Positions 39,585-50,717 of a stretch of DNA of 64,000 nt are shown piece after piece (positions within the stretch are counted from its first letter, which is position 1; each line of letters starts with the position of its first letter). A program made the position numbers and the translations under genes. The notes below the pieces were generated by a model. It was given only the letters and a program-made list of their open reading frames with translations. It was not told the DNA's origin and did no database searches. The DNA is from Prorocentrum cordatum (taxonomy: Eukaryota; Sar; Dinophyceae; Prorocentrales; Prorocentraceae): the NCBI GenBank assembly GCA_963575745.1, contig CAUYUJ010004308.1, positions 2,501 through 66,500 of the forward strand. Reading direction: 5' to 3'.

Positions 39585-39990
39585 CCCTGTCGCACCCCCA
39601 GACGTGTCGGCAGGGCGTGCCAGGCGTTTCGCCTGAGACTTCCTCGCCACATATGACCCTGAAGCTTGAAATCTTACAACGGTGTCACGGATGCAGGGTG
39701 GGCCGTGTTCAAAATGTGGCTCTCGCATTAGCGCCTCGCGCATTATTCTCATAAGCGTTTGCAACAACTTCACGGGTGGAGGACGGGCCGTTCCGAAAAT
39801 GTGGGCTTCATCTTAGCGCCGCTTGCAACATTTCCTGCTTACAGGGCGGGCCGTTTTCAAAATATGGTTCTCGCATTAGCGCCCACATTCGTCTTCAAAA
39901 CGTGCAACAGCTTCGCGGATGGAGGGTGGCTCCTTTTTGAAATGTGGCTCTCCCCTCAGTGCCGCGCGCGTTCGTCCTGTAAGTTTGCAC
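39585..39990 (+). repeat. Dispersed ~80-bp repeat, copy 2
   Basis: Four tandem units of TTGCAACARCTTCACGGATG, GGGCCGTTTTCAAAATGTGG, CTCTCGCATTAGCGCC and CRCATTCGTCTTCA. It opens with the same CAGGCGTTTCGCCTGAGACT string as 1823. Confidence 0.8.
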
Positions 39991-40004
39991 AGGATTCAAA
40001 TACT

Positions 40005-40195
40005 AGTATGGCCGAAGCCCCAGGAATAGTGTTTTGGCACGATGTCAGATTGTCGGGACGCAACACTAAGGTTGATTCGTCGTGTTGAGTCCCCAGGGAT
40101 GGTGTACTGGCACGACGTACGATTGTCAGGACGCAACGGTCACGGTGTTGATTCGTGGCGTTGAAGTCCCAGGAACGCCAGTTTGGCACGATTGA
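40005..40195 (+). repeat. ~73-bp tandem repeat, 2.5 copies
   Basis: CCCCAGGAATAGTGTTTTGG, CACGATGTCAGATTGTCGGG, ACGCAAC and GGTTGATTCGTSGYGTTGA recur at 40018, 40091 and (partial) 40167. Confidence 0.8.
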
Positions 40196-40324
40196 GGGTT
40201 CTCAAACGGTTGCCTTCTAATGGGCCATTTCCCGCAATGAAAATAAATCACTGTAGGGACCTATGAGGAAGGAGCCTGGAGGGAGGGATTATTGCAATAT
40301 CGTTGATGCGTCTTCGGTTTACAC

Positions 40325-40535
40325 TGTTCCTCCTCCTCCTCCTCCTCCTCCTCCTCCCCATTCTTCCCCCTCCTCCTCCTCCTCCTCCTCCTCCTCCCCC
40401 TCCTCCTCCTCCTCCTCCTCCTCCTCCTCCTCCTCCCCCGCATCCTCCCCCCATCTCCTCCTCCTCCTCCTCCTCCTCCTCCTCCTCCTCCTCCTCCTCC
40501 TCCTCCTCCTCCTCCTCCTCCTCCTCCTCCTGCTC
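40325..40535. repeat. (CTC)n polypyrimidine tract
   Basis: CTC triplets with short CCC and CCGCATCCTCCCC interruptions. Confidence 0.95.
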
Positions 40536-40804
40536 GCGCGACCCCCGCCTGCGCCATCGAAAGCCCGCCGACCGACGCCGACCTCGGGGACGGGTCCTGC
40601 GGGGCACCCGGCCGGGGCAGGCCCGCCGCTGCCGGCGGGGCCTCGGCTCGGGCGCCACCGCCTCCGAGCGCTCGCCCCTCGGAGGGGAGGGGGCTGCTGC
40701 TGAACGTCGGCATGCACGTGTGCGGAGCTCGAATGCAAGGCAACTCTTATACCAACTACCTATACGACCACCCTTCGGGTGATAAGGAGGTGAGGGGGGG
40801 AGGA

Positions 40805-41470
40805 GAAACCAACGTCTCACTCAATCGATCTCACTATCGATCCCACAATCGATTTCACAATCGATCTCACTCGATCGATCTCACTATAGATCTCACTCGA
40901 CCGATCTCACTATCCAACCCACTATCGGTCCCACTATCGATCTCGCTATCGATCTCACTATCGATCTCTCTTTCGATCTCACTATTAATCTCACGATCGA
41001 TTCCACTATCGATCTCGCTATCGATCCCACTCGGTCGATCTCACTATCGATCTCACTATCGATCTCACCGTCGATATCACGATCGATCTCACTATAGATC
41101 TCACTATAGATCTCTCACTATAGATCTCACTATCGATCTCACTATCGGTCTCATCATCGATCTCACTATCGATCTCACTATCGATCTCACTGTCGATCTC
41201 ACCACGGGACACCACGGGACAACGACGGGACACCAGCGGGACACCAGCGGGACACCAGCGGGACACCGGCGGGACACCGCGCGCCAACGGTTGCCCGGCG
41301 GAGAACCTTTTGGTCCAGCCGCGGCCCAGCCACAGGATCATTTCCTCTCCCCCGCCCACGCAGCTTCGCCTCGCCCGCACGCACGGCACGAACACGAAAC
41401 CGAAATCGATTTCCCGGTAGGGGGGCTCTCCGTTCCACTTCGATCTCACCCCCTCACCTCCGATGCCCTC
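40805..41470 (-). repeat. Composite GATCGATAGTGA / GTGTCCCGCTG element, copy 2 (inverted)
   Basis: Read on the minus strand: a core (41455-41290) with TGCGTGCGGGCGAGGCGAAG and AGCTGCGTGGGCGGGGGAGAGG, then GTGTCCCGCTG tandem repeats (41280-41205), then a GAGATCGATAGTGAGATCGA array (41200-40810). The module order is the same as 2600-3345 in forward orientation. Confidence 0.8.
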
Positions 41471-42049
41471 CTCTCCCCCCCCCGGGAGGGGGGGGGAGAG
41501 GAGGGGGAGACGGAAGAAACGGAAGGGGAGAGAAAGACGGAAGGGGAGAAGGGGGACCCAGAGATCCGATGTCTTGATTTGTTGTCGGTACAGGGCCCAT
41601 ATGAGGTCTCGATCCCCTCACCAGCAGTCTCCAGGAGCCCCAGGACAAAGGAAAGGCTTTTGCTCGGGGGCCTCCTAGTCAAGTTCGGCCCCTCAGGCCG
41701 CAGCACCCCCCGTCACGCGCGCCTCCACCCGCGGGCCTTCCGTCGCGATTCGGGGCGGACGGAACTGCTGGCGGGAGCCCTCCCTCGTGCCAAGATCGCG
41801 CGCACGCCGCCGCAGCCTGTTGCGCCCCTCAGCCCCCAGCCCGAGGAGGAGGAGCAGGGGGAGAGAAGGGGGAGGGGGAGGAGGAGGAGGAGGAGGAGGA
41901 GGAGGAGGAGGAGGACAAGTTAGGTGCGCTCGCGTCAACATCTGACATCCTACCCCTCCCTCCCATCCCTTACCATGGCGCTGATTTTCTCTATCCGCGG
42001 ACGCGTGTCGTAGCGGACCTGTGGCTCCGCGCGCGTGTGCGTAGTGGGT
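41471..42049. repeat. Purine-rich and GAG tracts, no gene
   Basis: GGGGGAGAGGAGGGGGAGACGG and AGACGGAAGGGGAGA repeats (41490-41555) and (GAG)n at 41868-41918, with unique DNA between and after. Confidence 0.7.
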
Positions 42050-42830
42050 GGTGGTGCGCGTGCGTGCGTGCGTGCGTGCGTGGTCGTGGTCGTGGTCGTG
42101 GTCGGGTCGTGGTCGTGGTCGTGGTCGTGGTTGTGGTTGTGGTTGTGGTTGTGGTTGTGGTTGTGGTTGTGGTTGTGGTTGTGGTTGTGGTTGTGGTTGT
42201 CGTTGTGGTTGTGGTTGTGGTTGTGGTTGTGGTTGTGGTTGTGGTTGTGGTTGTGGTTGTGGTGTGTGGTTGTGGTTGTGGTTGTGGTTGTGGTTGTGGT
42301 GGTGGTGGTGGTGGTGGTGGTGGTGGTGGTGGGGTGGTGTGGTGGTGTGTGTGTGTGGTGTGTGTGTGGTGGTGTGTGTGTGGGTGTGGGTGTCGGTGTG
42401 GGTGTGGGTGTGGGTGTGGGTGTGGGTGTGGGTGTGTGGGTGTGTGGGTGTGTGGGTGTGTGGGTGTGTGGGTGTGTGGGTGTGTGTGTGTGCGTGTGTG
42501 TGTGCGTGTGTGTGTGTGTGTAAGTGTGTGTGTGTGCGCGTGTGCGCGTGTGCTGTGGTGTGACGTGGTGTGGCGTCTTGGTGGTTTGGTGGTGGGCCAG
42601 GTGCGTACGTGCGTGATGGCGGTGGTGGTGGTGGTGGCGGTGGTGGTGTGTGTGTGTGTGTGTGCGTGTGTGTGTGTGTGCGTGTGTGTGTGTGTGCGTG
42701 CGTGCGTGTGTGTCTGTGTGTGCGCGCGTGTGATGTGGTGTGACGCGGTGTAGCGTGGTGGTGGTGGGTGGGGTAGTGCGGTGGTGGTGGCGGTGCGCGG
42801 TGGTGGTGCGCGTGCGTGCGTGCGTGCGTT
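42050..42830. repeat. GTGGTT / GT microsatellite
   Basis: (GTGGTC)n, (GTTGTG)n, (GTG)n, (GGTGTG)n and (GT)n blocks in succession. His/Thr-rich and Val/Trp-rich frames are repeat products. Confidence 0.95.
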
Positions 42831-43700
42831 GGTGGGTGGAAGTGGCGGTGGGTGTGCGTGCGGCGGGGCGGGGCGTGGTGCGGCGCGGTGGTGGCGGGCG
42901 GATGGGCGCGCGAGAAAGAGGCCCGCGCTGGGGCGAGAACGCCATCCTGAACGACGGAGGCAAAACACCGATCCGAAAATGAGGCCCACGCTGCAGCGGG
43001 AGCACGATTCGGAACGATTCGGGAGCAGAAATGAAGCCGGCGCCTCAGCGAGAGCAGTATTTTGAAAAAAAACGCAGGCGAAAACCCAACTCCTGGGAAT
43101 CCTGTGTGTAAAAAACAATACGCGGGGGGGGGGTCGGCCACTCCCAGCACGCCATCAGGGGAAGAGGGAGAGTAGTATTCATATTGAGTAATTGTGGAGG
43201 AGGCGGAGGAGGAGATGGAGGAGGAGGAGGAGGAGGAGGAGGAGGAGCCCCCTGCCTGCTCCCACGCCTCTTGCGCCCCGCCGCCCCCCCCGCGCGGCCG
43301 GGCCCACAAGCGAGAGTCGCGCAACGGCGCCGCGTTTTGAAGCAGTTCCCAGGCGGCGCTGGCGCGGATCGTGGCGTGATCGGCCCGCTTCCCCCCCCCC
43401 CCTAGGAGCAAGGGAAGGCGGCACCAACACCACCAGGGCGAGGAGATGCGAGGAGCAAGGTGGGGGTCTCCCTGGTGGTGTGGTCCCCCCCTCTCGCTCG
43501 AGACGTCCCCAGCCTCCAGCTCGGGGAGGCATCGTGGGCCTCCTCGCTGGCGGTGGGCCCCCTGGCGGTGTTGGTATCGCTTCTCCGCCCTCCGACCTCA
43601 CCCCCTGGTCTGGCGGAGCAGCACGGGGGTCGGGAGGGACCTGGATCTCACACATCCTTGGCGCCCGTACTTGAGTAGGGACCGACCGTCCCGGCATGCC
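42831..43700. other. No gene recognised
   Basis: Unique GC-rich DNA with a (GAG)n patch at 43197-43245 and a C-run at 43391-43403. Open frames on both strands lack recognisable domains. Confidence 0.45.
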
Positions 43701-43701
43701 C

Positions 43702-43874
43702 ATAGTCCTACCACGCAATGTTTTTAGAACCCAAACATGTTCTAAGAACAAAAACAAATGTTCTTAGAACAGACGCCCGATGTGTTGAAACAAAGCAGCC
43801 CCAGCCAGAACATGTTCTCAGAACATTTGGTGGGAGCCACGAAAGGTTCTTAGAACATTGTTTGGTAGGACTAT
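43702..43874. mobile_element. 173-bp palindromic TIR element
   Basis: The two ends are inverted for 30 bp with 4 mismatches: ATAGTCCTACCACGCAATG inward from 43702 and ATAGTCCTACCAAACAATG inward from 43874. The inside repeats palindromes of TGTTCTTAGAACA type (43737, 43763, 43812, 43849). If the ends are GTCC...GGAC, the flanking TA would be a 2-bp target duplication, as in mariner-like elements, but the palindromic TAT..ATA end makes this uncertain. No coding capacity. Confidence 0.7.
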
Positions 43875-44215
43875 AGACACGCAAGGACGCTTCGCCACTG
43901 CTTGACGTACTGCTTGTGCGCGCTGTTGCTTCTCTCACGAGCTGCCACAGTATCCGTCTGCAGTTGGTTGAGTGCCGCACTCTTCTGTCAAGCCTAGAGC
44001 TTCATGAGAGTCGCAATCCACAAAAGAATCCTCCCTGGTCAAGCCCGTGATCGACAGGCAAGAACTCAGAAACGCCTCATGGAGGGGAAGAGGACGGGGG
44101 AGGAGAGGGAGGGGAGGAGGGGGGGGAAGAGGAAGAGGAGGGAGAGATGGAAGGCGAGGTCGGAAGAGGAGAGGTAGTCTTGGGCCGCGCTGGAGGCCAT
44201 GGGAAACAATCGAAG
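43875..44215. other. No gene recognised
   Basis: Unique sequence with a purine-rich GGGGAGGAGGGGGGGGAAG stretch around 44095-44145. Confidence 0.5.
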
Positions 44216-44645
44216 CGGCAACAGGCCCCCAATATCGCCCCAAGATGGCACCAGAAGCCCCCAAGCAGGCCTAAGAGGCCCCCAAGACCCGAAGAGGAGG
44301 GAATTTGAACTGACATCCGAAGCGTGTTCTTTCAATCCGTCGACCCCCGCTTACCGAGGGTGAGAAGACGTGTGAGATGATTGGCGGTTCAAAATCCGAT
44401 TTGAAAGGGAGGTGGCACGAGCTCCTCAACGCACCTCCAGGGCCCCTGGAGCTTGAAACAACCTTCCGTGGCCGCCAAGATGTCCACGATACTGTCTAAG
44501 GTTGCCCCGGAAGGGCCCCAACGCGCCGCAGAGGCCTCAGGGACGCCCAAGATGGCCGCAAGACGGTCCAAGGCGCCGAAAGCCGAAAGAGAGCCCCAAC
44601 ACACCCCCAAGAGGGCACCAAGAGCCAAACACTGTTTGCACTAAG
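44216..44645 (+). repeat. ~11-bp phased CCAAGANGGCC repeat, locus 4
   Basis: GCCCCAAGATGGCACCAGAAG, CTAAGAGGCCCCCAAGACCC, CGCCCAAGATGGCCGCAAGA and CCCCCAAGAGGGCACCAAGA flank a non-repeated middle (44300-44440). Confidence 0.55.
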
Positions 44646-44669
44646 GCGTTCTCACTTGTCTTAAAAAGG

Positions 44670-45020
44670 AACTGGGCCGTGTGGTCGGTGTGGCGGCTAT
44701 GTCGTTGCCGTCGCTGCCCCGTCGCCGCCTTGTCGTTGCTCGTCGTGTAGGCCGTGTCGTCGGTCTGGCGGCTATGTCGCCGCCGTCGCCGCCCCGTCGC
44801 CGCCTCGTCGCTGCCCGTCGTCTGGGCCGTGTGGTCGGTGTGGCGGCTGTCGTCGCCGTCGCCGCCCCGTCGCCGCCTCGTCGCTGCCCGTCTGGGCCGT
44901 GTGGTCGGTCTGGCGGCTATGTCGTCGCCGTCGCCGCCCCGTCGCCGCCTCGTCGCTGCCCGTCGTCTGGGCCGTGTGGTCGGTTTGGCGGCTATGTGGT
45001 CGCCGCCGCCGCCCCGTCGC
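44670..45020 (+). repeat. ~74-bp tandem repeat, five copies
   Basis: Units of TGGGCCGTGTGGTCGGTSTG, GCGGCTATGTCG and CCGTCGCCGCCCCGTCGCCG plus CGTCGCTGCCCGTCGTC, with length variants from small deletions. Confidence 0.85.
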
Positions 45021-45024
45021 CGTC

Positions 45025-46505
45025 ACCGCCGTTGGATTGCACCACATAGATTGCACGATCAAATCTCGCGTTTGTGGCGGTTTCTTTTTTGATCGTTCAC
45101 AACATACATTGCACCACATATACTGTACAACATAGGCCGCACAACATCAATTGCAATACACCTGTCGCGCGGCCACAAATATTGCACCACATAAACAACA
45201 AAACATAGATTGTACGAAGTGCGTTGCACGGCATAAATACGTAGCACCACAAATGTCGCCGCGCCGTTTGTTTTCGACGCGGTCGAATGGACGAAGCCGA
45301 CAAAACGGCAAAGCCACGGCAAGACATGCGCCCCGTGCCCATGCAGTCGCAGCCGGCGCCGCGGCAAACCCCATGGCAAACCCACCGTTTCCGAGGCGGA
45401 GTTTGCCCTGGTGGCCGCGGAGCCCTGCGTCGAAACACAAGGCGCGGCAACATAGATTTCCCAGCATATACTGGGAAGCATGGGTTCTCCTTGATAAAGG
45501 AGTATTCGGATCTACCCCCCCTGGGTTAATGGCGCACGCTGCCGGATTGCACTTTGCATGCGATTCTGCCCCCTCGTCCATCCAAAAGATGAGCTCAAAC
45601 CAAATTGCACCCCCCTCACTCTCTGCCCCCCCCGCAAAAAAAAACTATGCGCGCAAAAAAAACCAGATGCACGCGCGCGTCGTCGCGTGCGCATGCCGAA
45701 AACCTTCAAACCCTCTCGGGGCCGCAAAGGTTTCAAATTCGAATGCCCCGGAAACACATACAAAAATAGATGGCTGTACAACATCGGGCAAACAAATGCG
45801 CGCGTGAGTTGGTAAATTCGCGGCACAACAGCAAATGTTTCTACATTGCCACCAAATAATACCAAACGGGCCTCTCGCGCCGCATGTCGAATTCATCCGA
45901 ACGCCCTTGCGCGCGTGCTGGGGGGGTGCGATCCGTCGTCAAAGATACAACGCGGGCCACTCGCGCGCGTCGGCCGCGCGCGCATGTCGACCTCCTTCCA
46001 AAACATGAATCACCGACGCAAGGACATCGCCATCGTTAACGGCGGGCGTGATCAACATCGGCGCCGTCGTTGTCCTTGCCGTCGTCATCGTCACCATCGT
46101 CACCATCATTGATATTCTCATCATCGTGTCTACCGTTCACGGTATCGGCATGATACCGCGCCCGCCCAAATCACCGACTCCCACCGAAGTGCCCGCTGGA
46201 AGTGCCCAGCGGTCAGCGCCACCGCGGCCGCGTCGGTGGCGCCGCACCAGCAGCTGGTCGCTGCGCGCGCGAGCATGCGCGGGCTCGCGCGGCCGCAGAG
46301 ATGCACCCGCCAATGCCAAGCACTCGTCACAATCGCCGTCGCAGGGGCTTTGCAAGCCAAGCTGCGGGTGGGCGGGTGGGATGTTTGCGCGAGCAGTGGA
46401 GCTGGCAACTTCAAGTTCGGCAGGGTGAATTGCGCCACATGGGTGGCACCGCATCATTTGCATCACGCAGGTTGCACAGCATAGATTGCACTACGCAAGC
46501 GGCAG
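45025..46505 (+). repeat. CpG-rich composite dispersed repeat, locus V (most complete)
   Basis: Order: CACCACATAGATTGCA-type 15-mers (45035-45250), the segment shared with 33.8 kb (45250-45470), GGAGTATTCGGATCTACC, TGCATGCGATTCTGCCCC, CAAAAAAAAACTATGCGCGC, ACGCGCGCGTCGTCGCGTGC (45670), AAACGGGCCTCTCGCGCCGC (45865), CATCACCGACGCAAGGACAT (46010), GGTCAGCGCCACCGCGGCCG (46211), GCATGCGCGGGCTCGCGCGG and again 15-mers (46430-46500). 15-mer arrays at both ends give it terminal direct-repeat character. The minus frame at 46150-45950 (HARAADAREWPA) is shared with loci I and III. Confidence 0.75.
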
Positions 46506-46574
46506 CACATAGCTTACAAGGAAACTCGCGCATGCGGCGCGCTTGTTGGTCGCTGTTCTACCTAAATATATGTT

Positions 46575-46680
<106 letters not shown>

Positions 46681-46889
46681 ACCCTCCCCCGGGAGTATCC
46701 GCACCCCTCGTTGCATATCAATGTACATATGGTCCTGCCCCATCGTCAATTCTGAATTTGAACTCATACCATCCCAACCCTACGGGCATCCCCCCCCCCC
46801 CCCACCCACACACCCCACCCCACCCCACCCCCATCCCCCCCCAAAAAAAAACTACGCGCGCGAACTCGTTCATCAAAAACCAGAAATTG

Positions 46890-48102
46890 TCCCCAGCGCC
46901 GTCCCCAGCGCGGCTGCCAGCGCGGCCTCTTCACCAAGGGCGCAGCGTCGACGAAGAGACCCCGGGCGAACAGCTCGCCAAACTTACCCCCAAGGTTGCG
47001 AGCCACGCTGGCCCCCTGCCCCAGGTCTGCTGGAAGACGGTCTCTCCTCCAGGCATGCCAGGCTGGGCGTTCAAAGCGTCGGTGAAACATCGCCCCTGCC
47101 TCCCCGTGGCACAGGAGGCGCGCGGGGCCGATGTCGGACCTGCGCCTAACGAGCCTCGCCTGGGACGAGTAGGACAGCGACGCCAGCCGGCGCAGGCTGC
47201 CCCTGCGGTGGCGGGTCCAATTCTCTCTAGCTCTCATGCCCAGCAACTCGTTGACTGGCGCCCACGCTGGAGGCAGCCGCCACGGCCAGAGCGCCTCAGC
47301 ACGCGTCCACGGCGGCCGCCTTCCCGGTCGCGGGCGACCAGCGCCGCGCGTCGAACTCCGCGCCCAGCTCATCCTCGATGGCAAGGCCGTCCTGCGTGAG
47401 CTGCCGGCCGATGCGCTTCAGGGCGAGCACCAGCGCCGCCGCGGAGTCACGCGCAGCCGCCCATTGCCTCTGGCTGCGCTCGAGCCTGAGGCTGGACGCC
47501 ATGCAGGCCTTGACCGCGGCCGGCCAGGCCTGGCGCGCCCACGTCGCACGGACGTAGGCCTGCGCCGCCATGCCCGTCGCGATGACCAGGGGGTCCTGGC
47601 GCCCGCCGCCTGCAGAGCATTGCAGCGCGAAGCTGAGCGCTGCTCCTGGGGCCAGGCGCCCTGCGCCATTGGCCGCCGCCAACCTCGGGGCCCGCGTGCG
47701 GCCAGGCGGCGCTCCAGAGGTAGCCGAGCCCCAGAGGGCTTTCGCCGTCGGCCCCGCCCTCATCACTTTGGCTCGTCGCAGACCTGGGCCGAAGATCCGA
47801 CCGAGACGAGGCGCCTGCCGCAAGGCTGCACGCTCACGCGCCACCTGCGTAGTCACCCCGCGGTGGGCCCCCGCCGTCGCGCCACCTCCGAGGTCGCGAT
47901 GTCCTGAGACGAACGCGCCCGCGGGCGGCGGCCAGTCGTCCTGCGCCTGCAGCGCCATCTGCAGGTCGACCGACGACGCCAGCACCTTCGTCTTGCTCCA
48001 ATTGATGGGCAGGCGCTTGTCGCGCAGCTTGGCCACGATCCCTGTGGCGAACTGGCTGATCTGGCGCGCCAGGATCCGCTTTGCGCCGAACCACTCACCC
48101 AA
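46890..48102 (-). pseudogene. LINE RT C-terminal region
   Basis: Frame 48102-47296 reads GEWFGAKRILARQISQFATG, RLPINWSKTKVLASS (the conserved SxxKTKxxAS block after the RT palm), DLGGGATAGAHR and AAQAYVRATWARQAWPAAVKA. Later frames to about 46890 carry further blocks (APVNELLGMRARENWTRHRR, GSLRRLASLSYSSQARLV). These parts follow the RT palm in dinoflagellate LINEs. At least one frame change lies near 47290. Confidence 0.6.
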
Positions 48103-48904
48103 CCTGGACGAGGGCGCGACCGCGAAGCAACAGGTCGCACAGCACCAGCCGAGACATCGTGGTCGCGCAAGAGCAGCCTGCGATCACCGACCCTATCGCG
48201 CAGATCTCCTTGCTGACGGCGCCGCCCAACGCGGCGCGCCTGGGGCCCGCGTCGGCGACGCAGAGGGCCTTCGCCAGGGCAGCGCTGAAGCCGTTCGCCT
48301 CCGCCGCCTGGAGGAGCCGCCGGTGGTCGATCCACTCGTAGAACTTGCTGGCATCGAAGTAGACGGACACTCCCCCGAAGCCCTTCGAGCGCGCCAGCCC
48401 GAGGCAGAGGTCGCGAAGGCAGGCCGCCCTGTAGCAGCTGGTGTCAGAGATGCTGCCCCAGATCTCGGGCAGCTCGCGCCCTGCCCCCCATCTGGCGCAG
48501 CGCCGCCTCCGCATGCGGCCCCACAGCCGCAGCCAGAAGGGCGTCAGCCTGATGGGCCCCCTGCCGCCGTCGGGCTTCGCCAGGAACACGATCGGCGTCG
48601 CGAAGAGGCCCGAGGGTCTGGGATCGCGCCCCCAGGCCGTCAGCAGCTCCGCCGCGCGGGCCACGAAGGGCGGCCCAGGTGCAGCAGCAGTCGCGGGTAG
48701 AAGCCGCCCCGGCCCAAGGCGGTCTTCTTGGGGAAAGGATGGGCCGCCGCGATCACCTCCTCCCCAGTGATGCCAGGCAGGTCCAATGGTCACTGCCCAG
48801 CTCTCAGGCGGCCGAGGTACCCTTGCGTCCTCCTCCAGATTCGGCGAGTTGGGGGCCCTCCTGTCAACCCAGAGCTGCCCCCACTCCTTCGGCGTCTGGC
48901 CCAA
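48095..48904 (-). pseudogene. LINE reverse transcriptase, palm domain
   Basis: Residues 101-131 give FATPIVFLAKPDGGRGPIRL with TPFWLRLWGRM (fingers), 181-193 give VYFDASKFYEWID (motif A, Asp184), and 242-249 give AGCSCATT (motif B). The frame then stops (RALVQVG) and the next frame resumes at VGEWFGAKRIL, so the (Y/F)xDD motif C expected between is absent. It performs target-primed reverse transcription in active relatives. Confidence 0.7.
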
Positions 48905-49628
48905 GGCCGCTTGACCTACCAGCGGGGCTGGAGGGGCGCCAGCCTGGCCTCCCCCACTCAGAACTGAGGACTTCTTCTCGCGATGCTACTTGCTGACGGT
49001 TGGCGCTCCGCCGGCTCCTGCTGCAAGGGCGTCGCCCACGAACTCCGCCCACTGGCGTCGCGCAAACAGGGAGTCAGACTTGGCGCGGTTGGCCGCGGCA
49101 GCCTGGATGGCTCCCAGGAAGAAACCGCCAGCCCGCGTGGACGCATCAACTTCTTCCAGCAGCAGCCGCGCGCTCGCGCGCGCGAACGCGCCGCAGCCAT
49201 GCTGGGTGAAGTTCGGCACCAAGGCGAGGGCAGCTTCCTTCAGGGGCCCCATGTAGGCCCGATGCCCAGGCGGCGGAACCAGCGCCGCCGCGGCCGCCGC
49301 CGGCTGCCTCGTGAGCTGCCCCAGGGACATCCAGAGCCTCGTCAGCGGGCTGACCTTCCTGGCCGTCTCTGTGCGCTGACGATCCTTCAGGCGCTCCTGA
49401 ACCCAACGGGCACCGCGCGACGTGCCACAGCAGGCGCCGCCATCCTGAATCTCGAACAGACCAGTCAGGTGCCCCCCGCCACGTCGTAGAACTCACGAAC
49501 TGCTTCATCGGGGAGGCCTCGAGCATCCAGCAGGTGAGCCTGCCACTGCACTTCTTGGGCTAGGGCGTCCGCTCGAGCCTCCGCCTCGACCGCCACCCCC
49601 CGCGCGACGTCGAGCCTCCGCGGCGACT

Positions 49629-50258
49629 TCAGCACCCAGACCTGCGCCAAGGCGCCCAGCTTCGCGAAGGAGGGGCGCACTGGCACGCGCGGCGCGTCGT
49701 CGTCGGCCGAAGTGCCTCGACCTGGGGCCCGAGCGCCGCCAGCGAAGCCGAGATGACGAAGTTGTCGTACTTCCTCCCATTGCAGGTCGGCTGCGGCGGC
49801 GCTATCACGGCACCTCCGATCGATCGTGGCCACCACGACGCCGACAGCTCCTGCGGCTCCATGTTCCAGTCGCCCGCCACAATGAAGGGCTCGTTGACGG
49901 CGTTCGGGAACTCCCGGGCCATGCCGAGCAGCTCGAGGCCAACGCCTGCCAGCTTCGTGGAGCACCCCAGGCAGACGCTGACCACCACGATCGCCAAGTC
50001 TCCGACGGCGACCCGACGCGCGATCACCCGATGCGAGAGGTCGCCCCAGCCCTGCTCGATCTGCGCCACCCCCCTGAAGGTCGCCGTCAGGATCCCAACT
50101 CCCGAAGAGACCTCCTGCGCCAGCTGGCCTGCGCGCCTGCGGGGGCCGAGCGAAGCCTGGAGGCCGTTCCTCGCGCGCGAGCTCCGCGCGCGAGCTCCGC
50201 GCGGAGGAAGCAGCAGGCGCACCTGCGAACCGAGCCCCATGCACTGAGCAGACGTCAT
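49629..50258 (-). pseudogene. LINE endonuclease (EEP/APE-like)
   Basis: SSGVGILTATFRGVAQ (residues 51-66), HRVIARRVAVGDLAIVVVSV (76-95), PFIVAGDWNMEPQEL (124-138) and PTCNGRKYDNFVIS (157-170) match the ordered motifs of LINE endonucleases. GDWN is the catalytic loop. The common D-Y-F is N-F, and the C-terminal SDH motif is not found in this frame. In active LINEs this enzyme nicks the target DNA. Confidence 0.7.
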
Positions 50259-50717
50259 CCTGGGCGCCCTCGTCGCGGATCTGCTCGGTCGCCGTTCTGG
50301 CGTCTGCCCAGGTAGAGCCGTTGACCGTGGTCACGGTGGCTGCCGACGCAACTCTGGGGGGCGCCTCGGCCAGCTTGAGCTGGACCACTCAATATGCCTG
50401 CTTCTCGCTGCTGGGGCTAAAGCTGCAGCTTTGCTCCCGCAGCCGCTGCCGCGTGGCCTGTAGGCGCCGTCGCCAAAGGACCCAGGTCGCACGCCTCTGC
50501 CGCCAGCTCGCGCACAGCACTTCTCGGCGCCCACGGCCACGGCCCTGGCGCTGGCGGGAGGCGCTCCGCCTGCCCGCGCCCAGCGGCTGGCGCGACTCCG
50601 CCCGCCAGGCCCAGGTCCGAGTCGGAGTCGATCTCACCGCCGTCGATCGGACAGGTGTCGCTTCATCGCTCGCGGGCACTGGTGGCTGGTGTGCTCTCGC
50701 GATCAGCGAAGCGCCCT

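Noticed and set aside
41693-43411. 572-codon His/Thr/Pro-rich minus-strand frame
   Set aside because: It is the GT/GTGGTT microsatellite read on the other strand.
44320-44400. tRNA-like GGTTCAAAATCC string
   Set aside because: No acceptor or D/anticodon arms could be built around it.
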